The notes beneath the pieces were generated by a model that did not search any database, was not told where the DNA came from, and worked only from the letters and a program-made list of their open reading frames with translations. Shown one piece after another: positions 53,019 to 63,063 of a stretch of DNA of 64,000 nucleotides. The position numbers were made by a program, and so were the translations under genes. The stretch is from assembly GCF_000334915.1 (NCBI RefSeq), contig NZ_AMSF01000010.1, forward strand, positions 86,305 to 150,304, given 5' to 3'. The stretch is from Dyella ginsengisoli LA-4. GTDB lineage: Bacteria; Pseudomonadota; Gammaproteobacteria; Xanthomonadales; Rhodanobacteraceae. Position 1 is the stretch's first letter; each line of letters starts with the position of its first letter.

Positions 53019-53894
53019 ATGAAGCTGCGTCCCTCCCGCCCCAGTCTGCTGTCCCTCGCCCTCACCCTGGGGCTCGCCGCCCCGCACGCCATGGCCTGGG
53101 GCCCGGAAGGCCACGCGATCGTGGCGGACATCGCCCAGTCGCACCTGGATCCGGCCGCCGCCGCGCAGGTGCAGGCGTTGCTCGGGCTGGAGGGCTACGA
53201 CCGGCTCGACCAGATCGCCTCGTGGGCCGACCAGCACCGCAAGGAGATGCCCGGCACGGCGGGCTGGCACTACGTCGACATCCCGCTCCAGGCACCGGAT
53301 TACCAGGCCGCGCGCGACTGCCCCCGGGGCAACTGCATCGTGGCCCAGCTGGAGCACTTCACCCGTACCCTGGCCGACCGTTCGGGCAGCCCGCAGGCCC
53401 GGCTGGAAGCGCTCAAGTGGGTGGTCCACCTGGCCGGCGACATCCACCAGCCGATGCACGCGGTGGACGATGACGACAAGGGCGGCAACACGGTCCAGGT
53501 GCAGTTCTTCGGCATCGGCACCAACCTGCACTCGGTCTGGGACGGCCGCGTGATCGAGCACCAGCTCGACCTCAAGCTGGGTCCGAACTATTCGATCGAC
53601 CGGACGGCGGTGGCCGCGCGCGCGAAGCAGCTGGAAGCGGGGATCACCCCGGCCGAGCTTGCGCAGTGGGCCCCGGCCGGGACGCTCGCCACGCTCGATA
53701 CGCGTGTCGTGGACTGGGCCAACGAGTCGCACCACATTGCCCGGACCGTCGCCTACACCGATCTGGCCAAGCCGTCCGGTGTGGCCTGGTCCGAGCGCTA
53801 TCAGGCCAAGGCCTGGCCGGTGATCCGCGAGCGGCTCGAACAAGGCGGTGTTCGCCTCGCCGAGATATTGGACGAGGCGCTCGGCAGCCGCTGA
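53019..53894 (+). CDS. Secreted S1/P1-type nuclease
   Basis: 291 residues. The signal peptide ends before W27, and the mature N-terminus W27GPEGH32 supplies zinc ligands, as in P1/S1 nucleases. Further ligand motifs are IASWADQHR, WHYVDIPL and VVHLAGDIHQPMHAVDDDDKGGN. Cleaves single-stranded DNA/RNA in the periplasm or outside the cell, probably for phosphate or nucleotide scavenging. Confidence 0.92.
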   Translation: MKLRPSRPSLLSLALTLGLAAPHAMAWGPEGHAIVADIAQSHLDPAAAAQVQALLGLEGYDRLDQIASWADQHRKEMPGTAGWHYVDIPLQAPDYQAARDCPRGNCIVAQLEHFTRTLADRSGSPQARLEALKWVVHLAGDIHQPMHAVDDDDKGGNTVQVQFFGIGTNLHSVWDGRVIEHQLDLKLGPNYSIDRTAVAARAKQLEAGITPAELAQWAPAGTLATLDTRVVDWANESHHIARTVAYTDLAKPSGVAWSERYQAKAWPVIRERLEQGGVRLAEILDEALGSR

Positions 53895-54231
53895 GGCATC
53901 ACCGCTCGTACCGTCGCGGCGCCAGGTCGTGACGGTGCCGGCTCAGGGTTCGGGCGCTTGCCGGGCTTGGCTGTGTATCGATGGGCGGGCAGGGCCGTCG
54001 GCCGGGAAAATTTTTTTGCCGGGGTTGCTGCGCCGCAGCACATCGAGGCCGCATCACGGGGCGTTACGTGGTCTGCAAGGTTGTCGACCGTAAATTGCTG
54101 ATCGACGCCGACTGGTATCTTCGCATCGCGTTTTCATGACCGGCGACGCACGTCGCGCAGCCGTCCAAACGGCTGAAAATTCGCGATTTGAATCGTGGCG
54201 ATGCGGCTCGCGTTGTTGCTACGCTTCCAAG
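53895..54231. promoter_or_regulatory. Intergenic region upstream of pyk
   Basis: 337 bases without a supported gene. It has a run GGGAAAATTTTTTTGCCGG near 54003-54021, with a GGCC...GGCC pair before it, and a later A/T-richer part (about 54090-54195). A promoter for pyk must be here, but I cannot fix it. Confidence 0.4.
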
Positions 54232-55713
54232 ATGACTACCCAATCCCAGCAAGTCCGCCGTACCAAGATCGTCGCCACGCTCGGCCCCGCCACCGACGCG
54301 CCGGGGATGCTCGAGAAGATCATCGCCGAGGGCGTCAACGTCGCCCGCCTCAACCTGTCGCATGGCACGCCCGACGACCATCGCGCCCGCGCCGAGGCCG
54401 TGCGCGCCGCTGCCGCCAAGGTCGGCGTGGAGGTCGGCATCCTGGCCGACCTGCAGGGCCCGAAGATCCGCGTCGAGAAGTTCGCGGATGGTCCGGTGCA
54501 GCTCGAGGTCGGTGACGCGTTCACGCTGGACTGCCGCGATGACGCGCCGGACGGCGATGCCACCCGCGTCGGCGTGAGCTATCTCGGCCTGCCGCAGGAC
54601 GTGAGTCCCGGCGACATCCTGCTGTTCGACGACGGACTGGTCGCGATGCGGGTGGAGTCGATCGATGGCACCGAGATCCACTGCACGGTCACCGTCGGTG
54701 GCAAGCTGTCCAACCGCAAGGGCCTGAACCGGCAGGGCGGTGGACTCACCGTCGACGCGTTGTCGGACAAGGACCGCAACGACATCAAGCTGGCCGCCGA
54801 GCTGGGCGCCGATTTTCTGGCCGTGTCGTTCGTGCGCTCGGCCGATGACATGCACACCGCGCGTCGCCTGATGCGCGAGGCCGGCGGCCATGCCGTGATG
54901 GTGGCCAAGATCGAGCGCGCCGACGCGATTCCGGTGCTGGGCGAGATCATCGATGCCACCGACGTGGTGATGGTAGCGCGTGGCGACCTGGGCGTGGAGA
55001 TCGGTGACGCCGAGCTGCCGGGCCTGCAGAAGAAGATCATCCGCGAGACCGTGCAGCGCAACCGCGCGGTGATCACCGCCACGCAGATGCTGCAGTCGAT
55101 GGTGCGCTCGCCGATCCCGACCCGCGCCGAGGTGCTCGACGTGGCCAACGCCGTGATCGACGGCACCGACGCGGTGATGTTGTCGGAGGAGTCTGCGGCT
55201 GGTGCGCATCCGGACAAGGCGGTGGCGGCGATGGTGCGCATCTGCCTGGGGGCCGAGCGGCAGTTCGAGCCGAAGGACGAGCGCATGCTCGACTCCGCGC
55301 TGCAGCTGGACCGCGCCGACCAGGCGATCGCGCTGGCGGCGATGGTGCTGGCCGGGCACCTGGGCGTGCGCGCGATCGTCGCGCTGACCGAGTCCGGCGC
55401 CACCGCGCAGTGGCTGTCGCGCTACCGCAGCTCGGTGCCGATCTACGGCATGTCGCCGTTCGGCGAGGCGCGACGCCGCATGCAGGTGCTGCGCGACGTG
55501 CATCCGGTGGAGTTCAGCCACGGCGAACAGCAGAGCATGGCCGCCTCCACCCGCGCCGCCGTGCGCATGCTGTTCGAGCAGGGCAAGCTGGCCGAAGGCG
55601 ACCGCGTGGTGATCACCTACGGCGACCGGGTCGGCCAGGCCGGCGGCACCAATACGCTGAAGCTGCTCTCGGTGGGTGCCGACGGGATCGTCGACAGCCT
55701 GCGCGAGCTCTGA
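54232..55713 (+). CDS. pyk: Pyruvate kinase
   Basis: 493 residues. The substrate loop KIVATLGPA, the NLSHGTPDDH motif, the catalytic-lysine strand MVAKIERADAI, the metal/substrate strand VMVARGDLGVEIG and ITATQMLQSM are present. It makes pyruvate and ATP from phosphoenolpyruvate. The ATG at 54232 begins MTTQSQQVRRTKIV, with a typical distance to the first motif; an upstream ATG (54136) would add a Cys/Arg-rich leader. Confidence 0.95.
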   Translation: MTTQSQQVRRTKIVATLGPATDAPGMLEKIIAEGVNVARLNLSHGTPDDHRARAEAVRAAAAKVGVEVGILADLQGPKIRVEKFADGPVQLEVGDAFTLDCRDDAPDGDATRVGVSYLGLPQDVSPGDILLFDDGLVAMRVESIDGTEIHCTVTVGGKLSNRKGLNRQGGGLTVDALSDKDRNDIKLAAELGADFLAVSFVRSADDMHTARRLMREAGGHAVMVAKIERADAIPVLGEIIDATDVVMVARGDLGVEIGDAELPGLQKKIIRETVQRNRAVITATQMLQSMVRSPIPTRAEVLDVANAVIDGTDAVMLSEESAAGAHPDKAVAAMVRICLGAERQFEPKDERMLDSALQLDRADQAIALAAMVLAGHLGVRAIVALTESGATAQWLSRYRSSVPIYGMSPFGEARRRMQVLRDVHPVEFSHGEQQSMAASTRAAVRMLFEQGKLAEGDRVVITYGDRVGQAGGTNTLKLLSVGADGIVDSLREL

Positions 55714-55751
55714 GGTCGGTTGCCCGCAAGCGGCGGGAGCGAGGGAGCGCA

Positions 55752-56312
55752 TTGAAGACCAGTGTCTACACGGTGCTATGCACCGCCATCCGGCTGGGCG
55801 CCGTGCTGTTGTCGGTGCATGCGCTGGAGGATGTGGCGGCGGCGGTCGCCGCCTCCGATGGCAACGCGCACAGGCTACTCGGCAGCCTGATGTTCGCTGG
55901 CTTGTACTTCGCTGTGGGTGCCGTTCTCTGGCTGTGGCCGGGCATGCTGGCCTGGTGGGCCAGCAGTCGCTCGAGCGGGCAGGTGCTGGAGATGCCGATC
56001 GGTGCGGACGAGCTGCAGCGCATCGCGCTCTCGGTGCTTGGTGTCTGGCAGGTGGTGCAGGGGGTGTCCGGCATGCTGAGCCACGGCGTCGTGATGGTTT
56101 TCCTGCGCGACCGGATGACCGATTACTCCACCGGGCATCTGCCGCCCACCGAGTGGCGCTGGGTAGTCTTCTATACCCTGCAGGCGCTGGCTGGTGCCGC
56201 GGTGGTGCTGGGGGCTGCCGGGTTGGTTGGCCTGTTCCACCGTCTTCGCCAGTTCCCATCGCCATCCTCATCCCCTGCGGCGACGGATGCCGGCGCGGAT
56301 CCCTCCCGCTGA
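55752..56312 (+). CDS. Membrane protein of unknown function (186 aa)
   Basis: 186 residues from TTG 55752 with GAGGGAG upstream. About four hydrophobic helices (VLCTAIRLGAVLLSVHAL; LMFAGLYFAVGAVLWLWPGM; LQALAGAAVVLGAAGLVGLF), then a Ser/Pro/Ala-rich cytoplasmic tail. No known family; it follows pyk by 38 bases and could be co-transcribed. Confidence 0.6.
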   Translation: MKTSVYTVLCTAIRLGAVLLSVHALEDVAAAVAASDGNAHRLLGSLMFAGLYFAVGAVLWLWPGMLAWWASSRSSGQVLEMPIGADELQRIALSVLGVWQVVQGVSGMLSHGVVMVFLRDRMTDYSTGHLPPTEWRWVVFYTLQALAGAAVVLGAAGLVGLFHRLRQFPSPSSSPAATDAGADPSR

Positions 56313-56354
56313 CGCTAGACTGGGCTCCCCACCCCGCATCCCCGGAGGCGACCG

Positions 56355-56795
56355 ATGAAGAAGAACGTGCTTCGCGTGCAACTGCCAATGTGCCTGCTGG
56401 CGCTGGCCGTTTCGTCCCCGTTGATGGCCCAGGCGCGGCGGGTGTCGCCGGACAAGATCAACGGCTACTGGATCCTGCTCAACCGCAGCGTGGACGTGGA
56501 CGTGCCGAACAGCGGCAAGAACATCTACAAGCCCGGTTGTGTGGCGGTGACCTTCACCATCGGCTCGGACGGCATCCCGCGCGACATCAAGGCGGCCAAG
56601 ACCGTACCCGCGAGCGATCTGACGCCGGTCGCGGTCAATGCGGTGAAGAACTTCACCTACGGCCCTTCGCTGACCAACCGGGCCGGCGAGCCGGTGGACA
56701 CCTACTATGTGGTGCCCTTCAACGGGCCGTCCGACAAGGCCGGCCAGCAGGCCCTGATGGCCCCCTGCCAGCTGCCCGGCTACGACCAGAACTGA
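56355..56795 (+). CDS. TonB C-terminal-domain-like secreted protein (146 aa)
   Basis: 146 residues with signal peptide (LLALAVSSPLMAQA) and a TonB-C-like beta-alpha-beta region (AVTFTIGSDGIPRDIKAAKT ... PVAVNAVKNFTY), but no transmembrane anchor or Pro-rich spacer, so it is not a TonB itself. A Cys near residue 58 and another near the end could form a disulfide. GGAGG ribosome site before the ATG. Function unknown. Confidence 0.65.
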   Translation: MKKNVLRVQLPMCLLALAVSSPLMAQARRVSPDKINGYWILLNRSVDVDVPNSGKNIYKPGCVAVTFTIGSDGIPRDIKAAKTVPASDLTPVAVNAVKNFTYGPSLTNRAGEPVDTYYVVPFNGPSDKAGQQALMAPCQLPGYDQN

Positions 56796-56837
56796 GCCGC
56801 TCTTCCGACCGCCCCGGTGCCGTCGGGCGTTCTGGCC

Positions 56838-56843
56838 TATAAT
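56838..56843 (+). promoter_or_regulatory. -10 element of class I fba
   Basis: A consensus TATAAT lies about 90 bases upstream of the aldolase start. No clear -35 at 17 bases was found, yet it is the best promoter match in this gap. Confidence 0.4.
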
Positions 56844-56932
56844 CCGCCGCTTTCAGCCTTGCCGCTCCCGGTTCCGGGGGCGGCGTATCCTTTGCGCGGC
56901 CTGGCGGCCGCTGTCGTTTCCACGGAGTCGTC

Positions 56933-57943
56933 ATGAGCATCGAAGATCTGGAAAGCATCGCGCTGGCGATGGTCGCGCCCGGCAAAGGCATCATCGCCAT
57001 CGATGAGTCGACCAAGACGATCGCCAAGCGGTTCGAATCGGTCGGCATCGAGAACACCGAAGAGAATCGCCGCGCCTACCGCGAACTGCTGCTGACCGCG
57101 CCAGGCCTGAACGAGCACATCTCCGGCGCGATCCTTTACGACGAGACGATCCGCCAGTCGACCAGGGACGGCGTGCCGTTCACCCAGGTGATGAAGAAGC
57201 TCGGCATCATCCCGGGCATCAAGGTCGACAAGGGTCCGGTGCCGCTGGCCGGCTTCCCGGGCGACGTGGTCACCGAGGGCCTGGACGGCCTGCGCGAGCG
57301 CCTGGCCGAATACGCCAAGCTCGGCGCGCAGTTCGCCAAGTGGCGCGCGGTGATCAACATTTCCGAGGACAACCCCAGCTCGACCGCGATCGAGGCCAAC
57401 TGCCACGCACTGGCCCGCTATGCCGCGCTGTGCCAGGAAGCCGGCCTGGTGCCGATGGTCGAGCCGGAAGTGATCATGGACGGCGACCACTCGATCGACG
57501 TCAGCTACGAAGTGCACGAGGCCGTGCTGCGCAGCCTGTTCAACGCGCTGTACGAGCAGAACGTGATGCTCGAGGGCACCATCCTGAAGGTGTCGATGGT
57601 GATCCCGGGCAAGGACGCCGAGGAGCAGGCCGAGGTCGAGGAAGTCGCCGAGGCCACCGTGCGCGTGCTCAAGTCCACCGTGCCGGCCTCGCTGCCGGGC
57701 ATCGTGTTCCTCTCCGGTGGCCAGACCGATGAGCAGTCCACCGCCCACCTCAATGCGATGAACCGCATCGGCCCGCATCCGTGGCCGCTGTCGTTCTCCT
57801 ACGGTCGCGCCATGCAGCAGGCCGCTCTGAAGCTGTGGGCCAAGGACATGAAGGCCAACTACGCCGAGGCGCAGAAGACCGTCGCCGCGCGCGCGAAGGA
57901 AAACGGCCAGGCCGCGCTGGGCCGCTGGACCGGCGGCAAGTAG
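56933..57943 (+). CDS. Class I fructose-bisphosphate aldolase
   Basis: 336 residues of the Schiff-base (class I) aldolase of the metazoan type: GKGIIAIDESTKTIAKRF, Glu in VPMVEPEVIMDG (E178) and the Schiff-base lysine K219 in GTILKVSMVIPG. It interconverts fructose-1,6-bisphosphate with the triose phosphates. Bacteria more often use class II enzymes, though the class I form is the rule in Xanthomonadales. Shares a bidirectional terminator with the barrel gene downstream. Confidence 0.95.
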   Translation: MSIEDLESIALAMVAPGKGIIAIDESTKTIAKRFESVGIENTEENRRAYRELLLTAPGLNEHISGAILYDETIRQSTRDGVPFTQVMKKLGIIPGIKVDKGPVPLAGFPGDVVTEGLDGLRERLAEYAKLGAQFAKWRAVINISEDNPSSTAIEANCHALARYAALCQEAGLVPMVEPEVIMDGDHSIDVSYEVHEAVLRSLFNALYEQNVMLEGTILKVSMVIPGKDAEEQAEVEEVAEATVRVLKSTVPASLPGIVFLSGGQTDEQSTAHLNAMNRIGPHPWPLSFSYGRAMQQAALKLWAKDMKANYAEAQKTVAARAKENGQAALGRWTGGK

Positions 57944-57962
57944 GCCGACCCTTCGTCCGAAG

Positions 57963-57994
57963 AAAAACGGGCGCCCTGGGGGCGCCCGTTTTCG
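57963..57994. terminator. Bidirectional terminator between fba and barrel gene
   Basis: The stem ACGGGCGCCC/GGGCGCCCGT (57967-57976, 57980-57989) is flanked by A5 and T4. It terminates both convergent genes. Confidence 0.9.
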
Positions 57995-58013
57995 TTTCAC
58001 ACTGCGGTGTGGA

Positions 58014-58607
58014 TCAGAAGCGGTATTCGGCGCTGACCGAGACCATGTCGGTGCTCAGGTCGACGTTGTGCTTCTTGGCGTCGAAGTAGTCATAGTTCAG
58101 GCCGACGCTGAAGTTGTTGGTGAAGTCGTAGCCGAAGCCTGCGCCGGCGTACCAGCTGGTCTTGTCCAGGCTCTCGCGGATCGGGTTGGAATCGTTGCTC
58201 AGGCCATGCCCCTTCCACGCGTACAGGCCGGTGCGGGCACTGATGTACCAGTTCGGGTTGATGTTGAAATGGCCGTTCACGCCGGCGGTCCAGCCGTGCA
58301 GCTGGGAGCGGCCGCTGTCGACGACGTTGTTGCTGTTGAAGACGTTCTTGACGTGGATGTTGCCCAGGTCGTTGTAACCGGCCTCGACACCCAGCGCCAC
58401 GTTCGGGTTCAGCGACCAACGGTAGCCGCCGTTGAGGGCGTAACCGGTGTCGTGCCCGTCGTACGGGCCCTTGTTGATGGAGGTGCGGCCGACATTGCCG
58501 TTGACGAACCAGCCACCGTTGTCGGACGGCGCACTCTGCGCGAACGCGGCAGGGGCGGCCACCAGGCCGGCGGAAACCAGGGCAAGGGCAAGCAGAGTCT
58601 TCTTCAT
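58014..58607 (-). CDS. Outer-membrane beta-barrel protein, copy 1
   Basis: 197 residues: signal peptide (LVSAGLVAAPAAFA) and eight-strand barrel-like repeats (GYRWSLNPNVALGVEAGYND; WYISARTGLYAW; SWYAGAGFGYDF), ending in VSAEYRF with the terminal Phe needed for Bam recognition. Similar to the Omp_b-brl family. It is paralogous to the gene at 58802; the shared GVEAGYND/LGNIHVKNVFNSNN and GWTAGVNGHFNI blocks indicate tandem duplication. Confidence 0.85.
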   Translation of the reverse strand: MKKTLLALALVSAGLVAAPAAFAQSAPSDNGGWFVNGNVGRTSINKGPYDGHDTGYALNGGYRWSLNPNVALGVEAGYNDLGNIHVKNVFNSNNVVDSGRSQLHGWTAGVNGHFNINPNWYISARTGLYAWKGHGLSNDSNPIRESLDKTSWYAGAGFGYDFTNNFSVGLNYDYFDAKKHNVDLSTDMVSVSAEYRF

Positions 58608-58801
58608 CGCGATGATCCTCTTGTTGTTATCGCAGCCGGGCGCTTTTGGGGGAGATGCCGCGGCTGTCGTGGGGCGTGCCGGCCGGTCCGGCCGGCACGG
58701 GGACTTAGATGGGTGAGTGCCCCGAAAGATTCAATACCGGTGAGTACAGTATTAATCCCGGGTTAAGCGTGGCAGCACACACCCGCCCGCCGGAACCAAG
58801 T

Positions 58802-59440
58802 TCAGAACCGGTACTCGGCGGTCAGCGAGGCCGCATCGGTGGTCAGCTTCACTCCGCTCTTCGCAGCGTGGTAGTAGTCGTAGGACAGGCCGAGGCCGAA
58901 GTGATTGTTGATGTCGTAGCCGATGCCGGCTCCGGCGTAGTAGTCGACCTTGCTCAGGTCGCGGCGATTGCCGGCATCCGGATCCTGCATGCCCGGCGCA
59001 TGCCAGCCGTACAGGCCGGTGCGTCCGCTCAGATACAGGCCGCGATAGATGTCGATGCGGCCGTTGACGCCCGCCGTCCAGCCGCGCAGGGCGTGGCGCT
59101 GCGTGGTCAGGTTGACGTCGTTGCTGTTGAAGACGTTCTTGACCTTGAAATTGCCGAGATCGTTGTAACCGGCCTCGATGCCCAGCCCCATATCCTGGCC
59201 GACCTTCCAGCGATAGCCGCCGTTGATGCCATAGGTCGTCGGATGGTCGTCGTACGGGCCCTGCGAAACGTGTGCCTGGCCGACGCTGCCGCCAATGAAC
59301 CAGTTGCCGGTGCCGACCGCCTGACCGGGCTGGTAGTTGCCGGCCGTCTCCGGTGACGTGTTGCCGGCATCCTGGGCCAGGGCGGGGAGCGCGCAGGCAC
59401 TGGCGGAAACGAAAGCAAGGGCGAGCAGTGACTTCTTCAT
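58802..59440 (-). CDS. Outer-membrane beta-barrel protein, copy 2
   Basis: 212 residues, signal peptide to ALPALA, an acidic/Gln-rich stretch (DAGNTSPETAGNYQPG) absent from copy 1, then the same barrel with GIEAGYNDLGNFKVKNVFNS and a terminal LTAEYRF. The two are separated by 194 bases with an independent upstream region. It may be the stress-regulated member of the pair, but nothing in the sequence shows that. Confidence 0.85.
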   Translation of the reverse strand: MKKSLLALAFVSASACALPALAQDAGNTSPETAGNYQPGQAVGTGNWFIGGSVGQAHVSQGPYDDHPTTYGINGGYRWKVGQDMGLGIEAGYNDLGNFKVKNVFNSNDVNLTTQRHALRGWTAGVNGRIDIYRGLYLSGRTGLYGWHAPGMQDPDAGNRRDLSKVDYYAGAGIGYDINNHFGLGLSYDYYHAAKSGVKLTTDAASLTAEYRF

Positions 59441-59717
59441 CGGGACTTCTCCTTTTTATGTTTTTCGCTGTACGGCCGGGGATGCCGTGATCAGGGCGCC
59501 TGGGGAGGGCGCGGGGGCATTGAACGGCGGCGAGCCTGAAGCGAGCCGATATCCGGCCCCAAAAAGTTAAGCGGCAATTAATCGCCGTTGTCCTACGCGT
59601 GCGTGCCCGCCGCATCGCGGCCCTGCCTGTGCCGGTCGGCGGATCGCGGCGGCGGCGCGACTCGCGCCGCCGAATCGGCGACAATGGCGTCTTTTCATGC
59701 CCCTTCCGGAGACGCCG

Positions 59718-61727
59718 ATGACCACCCGCCGCGAACTCGCCAATGCCGTGCGCGCCCTCGCCATGGACGCCGTGCAGGCGGCCAATTCCGGCCACCCGGG
59801 CATGCCGATGGGCATGGCCGACATCGCCGAAGTGCTGTGGAACGACTTCCTGCGCTTCAACCCGGCCAACCCGAAATGGCCGAACCGCGACCGCTTCGTG
59901 CTCTCCAATGGCCACGGCTCGATGCTGCAGTACGCGCTGCTGCACCTGACCGGCTTCGACCTGCCGATGAGCGAGCTCAAGCACTTCCGCCAGCTCCATT
60001 CGAAGACCGCCGGCCACCCGGAAGCCAGCGAGACCCCCGGGGTGGAGACCACCACCGGCCCGCTCGGCCAGGGCCTGGCCAACGCGGTGGGCATGGCGTT
60101 GGCGGAGAAGGTGCTGGCGGCGCACTTCAACCGTCCCGGCCACACGGTGGTCGACCACCACACCTACGTGTTCCTTGGCGACGGCTGCCTGATGGAGGGC
60201 ATCTCGCATGAAGTGGCCTCGTTGGCCGGCACCTGGGCCTTAGGCAAGCTGGTGGCGATCTACGACGACAACGGCATCTCCATCGATGGCGAGGTGCATG
60301 GCTGGTTCACCGACGACACGCCGGCCCGTTTCGAGGCCTACGGCTGGAACGTGATCCGCCACGTCGACGGTCATGACGCCGACGCGATCAAGGCCGCCCT
60401 CGCACAGGCCACCGCACAGTCCGCCAAGCCGACCCTGATCTGCTGCAAGACCATCATCGGCTTCGGTTCGCCGAACAAGCAGGGCAAGGAAGAGAGCCAT
60501 GGCGCCGCGCTGGGCAAGGACGAGGTGGCGGCCGCCCGCGACATGCTCGACTGGCGCTCGCCGCCGTTCGAGATCCCGTCCGAGATCTACGCTGGCTGGG
60601 ACCACAAGGCGAAGGGCGCGGCCGATGAGCAGGCCTGGAAGGACGCTTTCGCCGCCTATGCCAAGGCGCACCCGGAACTGGCCGCCGAGTTCGAGCGTCG
60701 CCTGCGCGGCGAGCTGCCGGCGGACTGGGCCGAGAAGTCGCAGGCCTATGTGGCCAAGCTGCAGCTCGAGGGGCCGGAAGTGGCTTCGCGCAAGGCCTCG
60801 CAGATGACGCTGGATGCGTTCGGCCCGTCGCTGCCGGAGCTGATCGGCGGTTCGGCCGACCTGGCTGGCTCCAACCTCACCAAGTGGAAGGGCTCCAGGG
60901 ACGCCGGCAACGGCGACAGCGCCGGCGGCCAAGGCAACTACGTCTACTACGGCGTACGCGAGTTCGGCATGAGCGCGATCGCCAACGGCCTGGCGCTGCA
61001 CGGCGGCTTCATCCCGTACGACGCCACCTTCCTGGTGTTCTCCGACTACGCGCGCAATGCGGTGCGCATGAGCGCGCTGATCCCGGCGCAGGCCATCCAT
61101 GTCTACACCCACGACTCGATCGGCCTGGGCGAGGACGGTCCGACCCACCAGCCGGTGGAGCACCTGGCCAGCCTGCGCTACATCCCGAACAACCACGTGT
61201 GGCGTCCGTGCGATGCGGTCGAGTCGGCGGCTTCGTGGAAGGCGGCGATCGAGCGCAAGGGCCTGCCGAGCTGCCTGGTGTTCTCGCGGCAGAACCTCAA
61301 ACACCAGCAGCGCACGACCGAGCAGGTGGCGGACATCGCGCGCGGTGGCTACGTGCTGTCCGATCCGGCCGATGCGCGCTTCCAGGCGATCCTGATCGCC
61401 ACCGGTTCGGAGGTCGAGCTGGCGATGGAGGCGATGCGCACCCTGGCCCAGCAGGGCATGGCAGTGCGGGTGGTGTCGATGCCGTGCACCGAGGTGTTCG
61501 ATGCCCAGCCGCAGGCTTACCGCGAGGCGGTGCTGCCTGGCTGGTGCCGCGCCCGTGTGGCGGTGGAGGCGGCCACGGCCGACTTCTGGCGCAAGTACGT
61601 CGGACTGGATGGCGAGGTGGTCGGCATGCACTCGTTCGGTGCGTCGGCGCCGGCGCCGCAGCTGTTCGAGCACTTCGGCTTCACCGTCAGCCACGTGGTG
61701 GATGCGGTCAAGCGCGTGGTGGGTTGA
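59718..61727 (+). CDS. tkt: Transketolase
   Basis: 669 residues. TPP-binding [35 protein letters not shown] at the start, [15 protein letters not shown] and the pyrimidine-domain block [16 protein letters not shown] are present. It moves two-carbon units between sugars in the pentose phosphate pathway. The ATG at 59718 has GGAG 6 bases upstream and gives the standard N-terminus; an ATG at 59697 is unsuited. Ends before a strong terminator. Confidence 0.96.
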   Translation: MTTRRELANAVRALAMDAVQAANSGHPGMPMGMADIAEVLWNDFLRFNPANPKWPNRDRFVLSNGHGSMLQYALLHLTGFDLPMSELKHFRQLHSKTAGHPEASETPGVETTTGPLGQGLANAVGMALAEKVLAAHFNRPGHTVVDHHTYVFLGDGCLMEGISHEVASLAGTWALGKLVAIYDDNGISIDGEVHGWFTDDTPARFEAYGWNVIRHVDGHDADAIKAALAQATAQSAKPTLICCKTIIGFGSPNKQGKEESHGAALGKDEVAAARDMLDWRSPPFEIPSEIYAGWDHKAKGAADEQAWKDAFAAYAKAHPELAAEFERRLRGELPADWAEKSQAYVAKLQLEGPEVASRKASQMTLDAFGPSLPELIGGSADLAGSNLTKWKGSRDAGNGDSAGGQGNYVYYGVREFGMSAIANGLALHGGFIPYDATFLVFSDYARNAVRMSALIPAQAIHVYTHDSIGLGEDGPTHQPVEHLASLRYIPNNHVWRPCDAVESAASWKAAIERKGLPSCLVFSRQNLKHQQRTTEQVADIARGGYVLSDPADARFQAILIATGSEVELAMEAMRTLAQQGMAVRVVSMPCTEVFDAQPQAYREAVLPGWCRARVAVEAATADFWRKYVGLDGEVVGMHSFGASAPAPQLFEHFGFTVSHVVDAVKRVVG

Positions 61728-61746
61728 ACGAAACGGGTGTCGTGAC

Positions 61747-61776
61747 GACGGGCCGCGCAAGCGGCCCGTCGCTTTT
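61747..61776 (+). terminator. Terminator of tkt
   Basis: The 10-bp stem GACGGGCCGC/GCGGCCCGTC encloses a GCAA tetraloop and is followed by GCTTTT. Confidence 0.85.
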
Positions 61777-61791
61777 GGAGGGATGCGGGGC

Positions 61792-62961
61792 ATGGTCGAT
61801 CAGCAACGTTTCATCGTCTTCGGTGCGCCCAGCATCGGCGAAGAGGAGATCGCCGAGGTCGAGGCCTGCATGCGGTCGGGTTGGCTGGGCACCGGGCCCC
61901 GGGTCGCCCGCTTCGAGCAGGCCTTCGCCGAGTACAGGCAGGCGGGCGCTGAGCGCGTCGCGGCGGTGAATTCCTGCACCGCGGCCCTGCACGTGAGCAT
62001 GGTCGCGGCGGGCCTCGAGCCGGGGGGCGAGGTGATCACCACGCCGCTCACGTTCTGCGCGACCGTCAACGCGATCGAGCATGCCGGCCTGGTGCCGGTG
62101 CTGGCGGACGTCGATCCGCACACGCAGAACATCGATCCGGAGGCGATCGAGGCGGCAATCACCCCGCGCACCCGCGCGATCCTTCCGGTGCACTTCGCCG
62201 GTCGACCCTGCGCGATGGACCGGATCATGGACATTGCCAGGCGGCATGACCTGGTGGTGATCGAGGACTGTGCCCATGCGATCGAAACCACCTTTCGCGG
62301 CCAGCCCGCCGGCACGTTTGGCGATTTCGGCTGCTTCAGCTTCTACGTGACCAAGAACGTGGTCACCGGCGAGGGCGGCATGATCCTGGGCCGTGACCGC
62401 GAGCGTATCGCCCGTGCCCGCATGCTCGCCCTGCACGGTATGAGCAAGGACGCCTGGCATCGCTTCGGCGATGCCGGCTACAAGCATTACCAGGTGCTGG
62501 AGTGCGGCTTCAAATACAACATGATGGACCTGCAGGCGGCGATCGGGCTGCCGCAGCTGGCCAAGGTGGAAGCCCATTGGGCGCGCCGTCAGGCGATCTG
62601 GCAGCGTTACGACGAGGCCTTCGCCAACCTGCCGATCGGCCTGCCGGCGGCGCCGGAGGCGGACACCCGGCACGGCCTTCACCTGTACACCGTGATGATC
62701 GACGAGGCGCGCTGCGGCATCTCGCGCGATGCCTTCCTCGACGCCATGAACGCGGCGCGCATTGGTACGGGCGTGCATTACCTCGCCGTTCCCGAACACC
62801 CCTACTACCAGCGGCGCTACGGCTGGTCGCCAGAGCAGTGGCCGAACGCGATGCGCCTGGGGCGGCAGACCGTCAGCCTGCCTCTCAGCCCCGGACTGTC
62901 CGGGGGTGATGTGGAGCGCGTGATCGCCGCCGTGCGGCGCATCCTGTGCGGCAAGGCCTGA
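61792..62961 (+). CDS. DegT/DnrJ/EryC1/StrS-type aminotransferase
   Basis: 389 residues of the sugar-nucleotide aminotransferase family. PLP lysine K188 in SFYVTKNVVTGEGGM and D159 (IEDCAHAIET) plus GWLGTGPRVARFE at the start. Such enzymes transfer an amino group to a keto-sugar nucleotide during surface-glycan synthesis. The ATG at 61792 is preferred, since GGAGGG lies 9 bases upstream; the ATG at 61783 is too close to it. It stands alone among central-metabolism genes; a REP hairpin follows. Confidence 0.9.
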   Translation: MVDQQRFIVFGAPSIGEEEIAEVEACMRSGWLGTGPRVARFEQAFAEYRQAGAERVAAVNSCTAALHVSMVAAGLEPGGEVITTPLTFCATVNAIEHAGLVPVLADVDPHTQNIDPEAIEAAITPRTRAILPVHFAGRPCAMDRIMDIARRHDLVVIEDCAHAIETTFRGQPAGTFGDFGCFSFYVTKNVVTGEGGMILGRDRERIARARMLALHGMSKDAWHRFGDAGYKHYQVLECGFKYNMMDLQAAIGLPQLAKVEAHWARRQAIWQRYDEAFANLPIGLPAAPEADTRHGLHLYTVMIDEARCGISRDAFLDAMNAARIGTGVHYLAVPEHPYYQRRYGWSPEQWPNAMRLGRQTVSLPLSPGLSGGDVERVIAAVRRILCGKA

Positions 62962-62964
62962 CCG

Positions 62965-63050
62965 GTAGGAGCCCGCTGGCGGGCGATGCCTTGGCTCCTG
63001 ATCCATATCCGAGCGAAGAGCAGAAGCATCGCCCGCCAGCGGGCTCCTAC
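62965..63050. repeat. REP-type inverted repeat doublet, second copy
   Basis: Two perfect 25-base arms (62965-62989, 63026-63050) beginning GTAGGAGCCCGCTGGCGGGC, separated by 36 bases. The same class as the doublet at 36049; arms differ at the centre (CTGG against CTCG), with the change mirrored in both arms. Confidence 0.9.
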
Positions 63051-63063
63051 AGAAAACGGGGCG

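Noticed and set aside
54064..56388. Long minus-strand frame over pyk
   Set aside because: Antisense shadow of an intact pyruvate kinase gene; no domain-like sequence.
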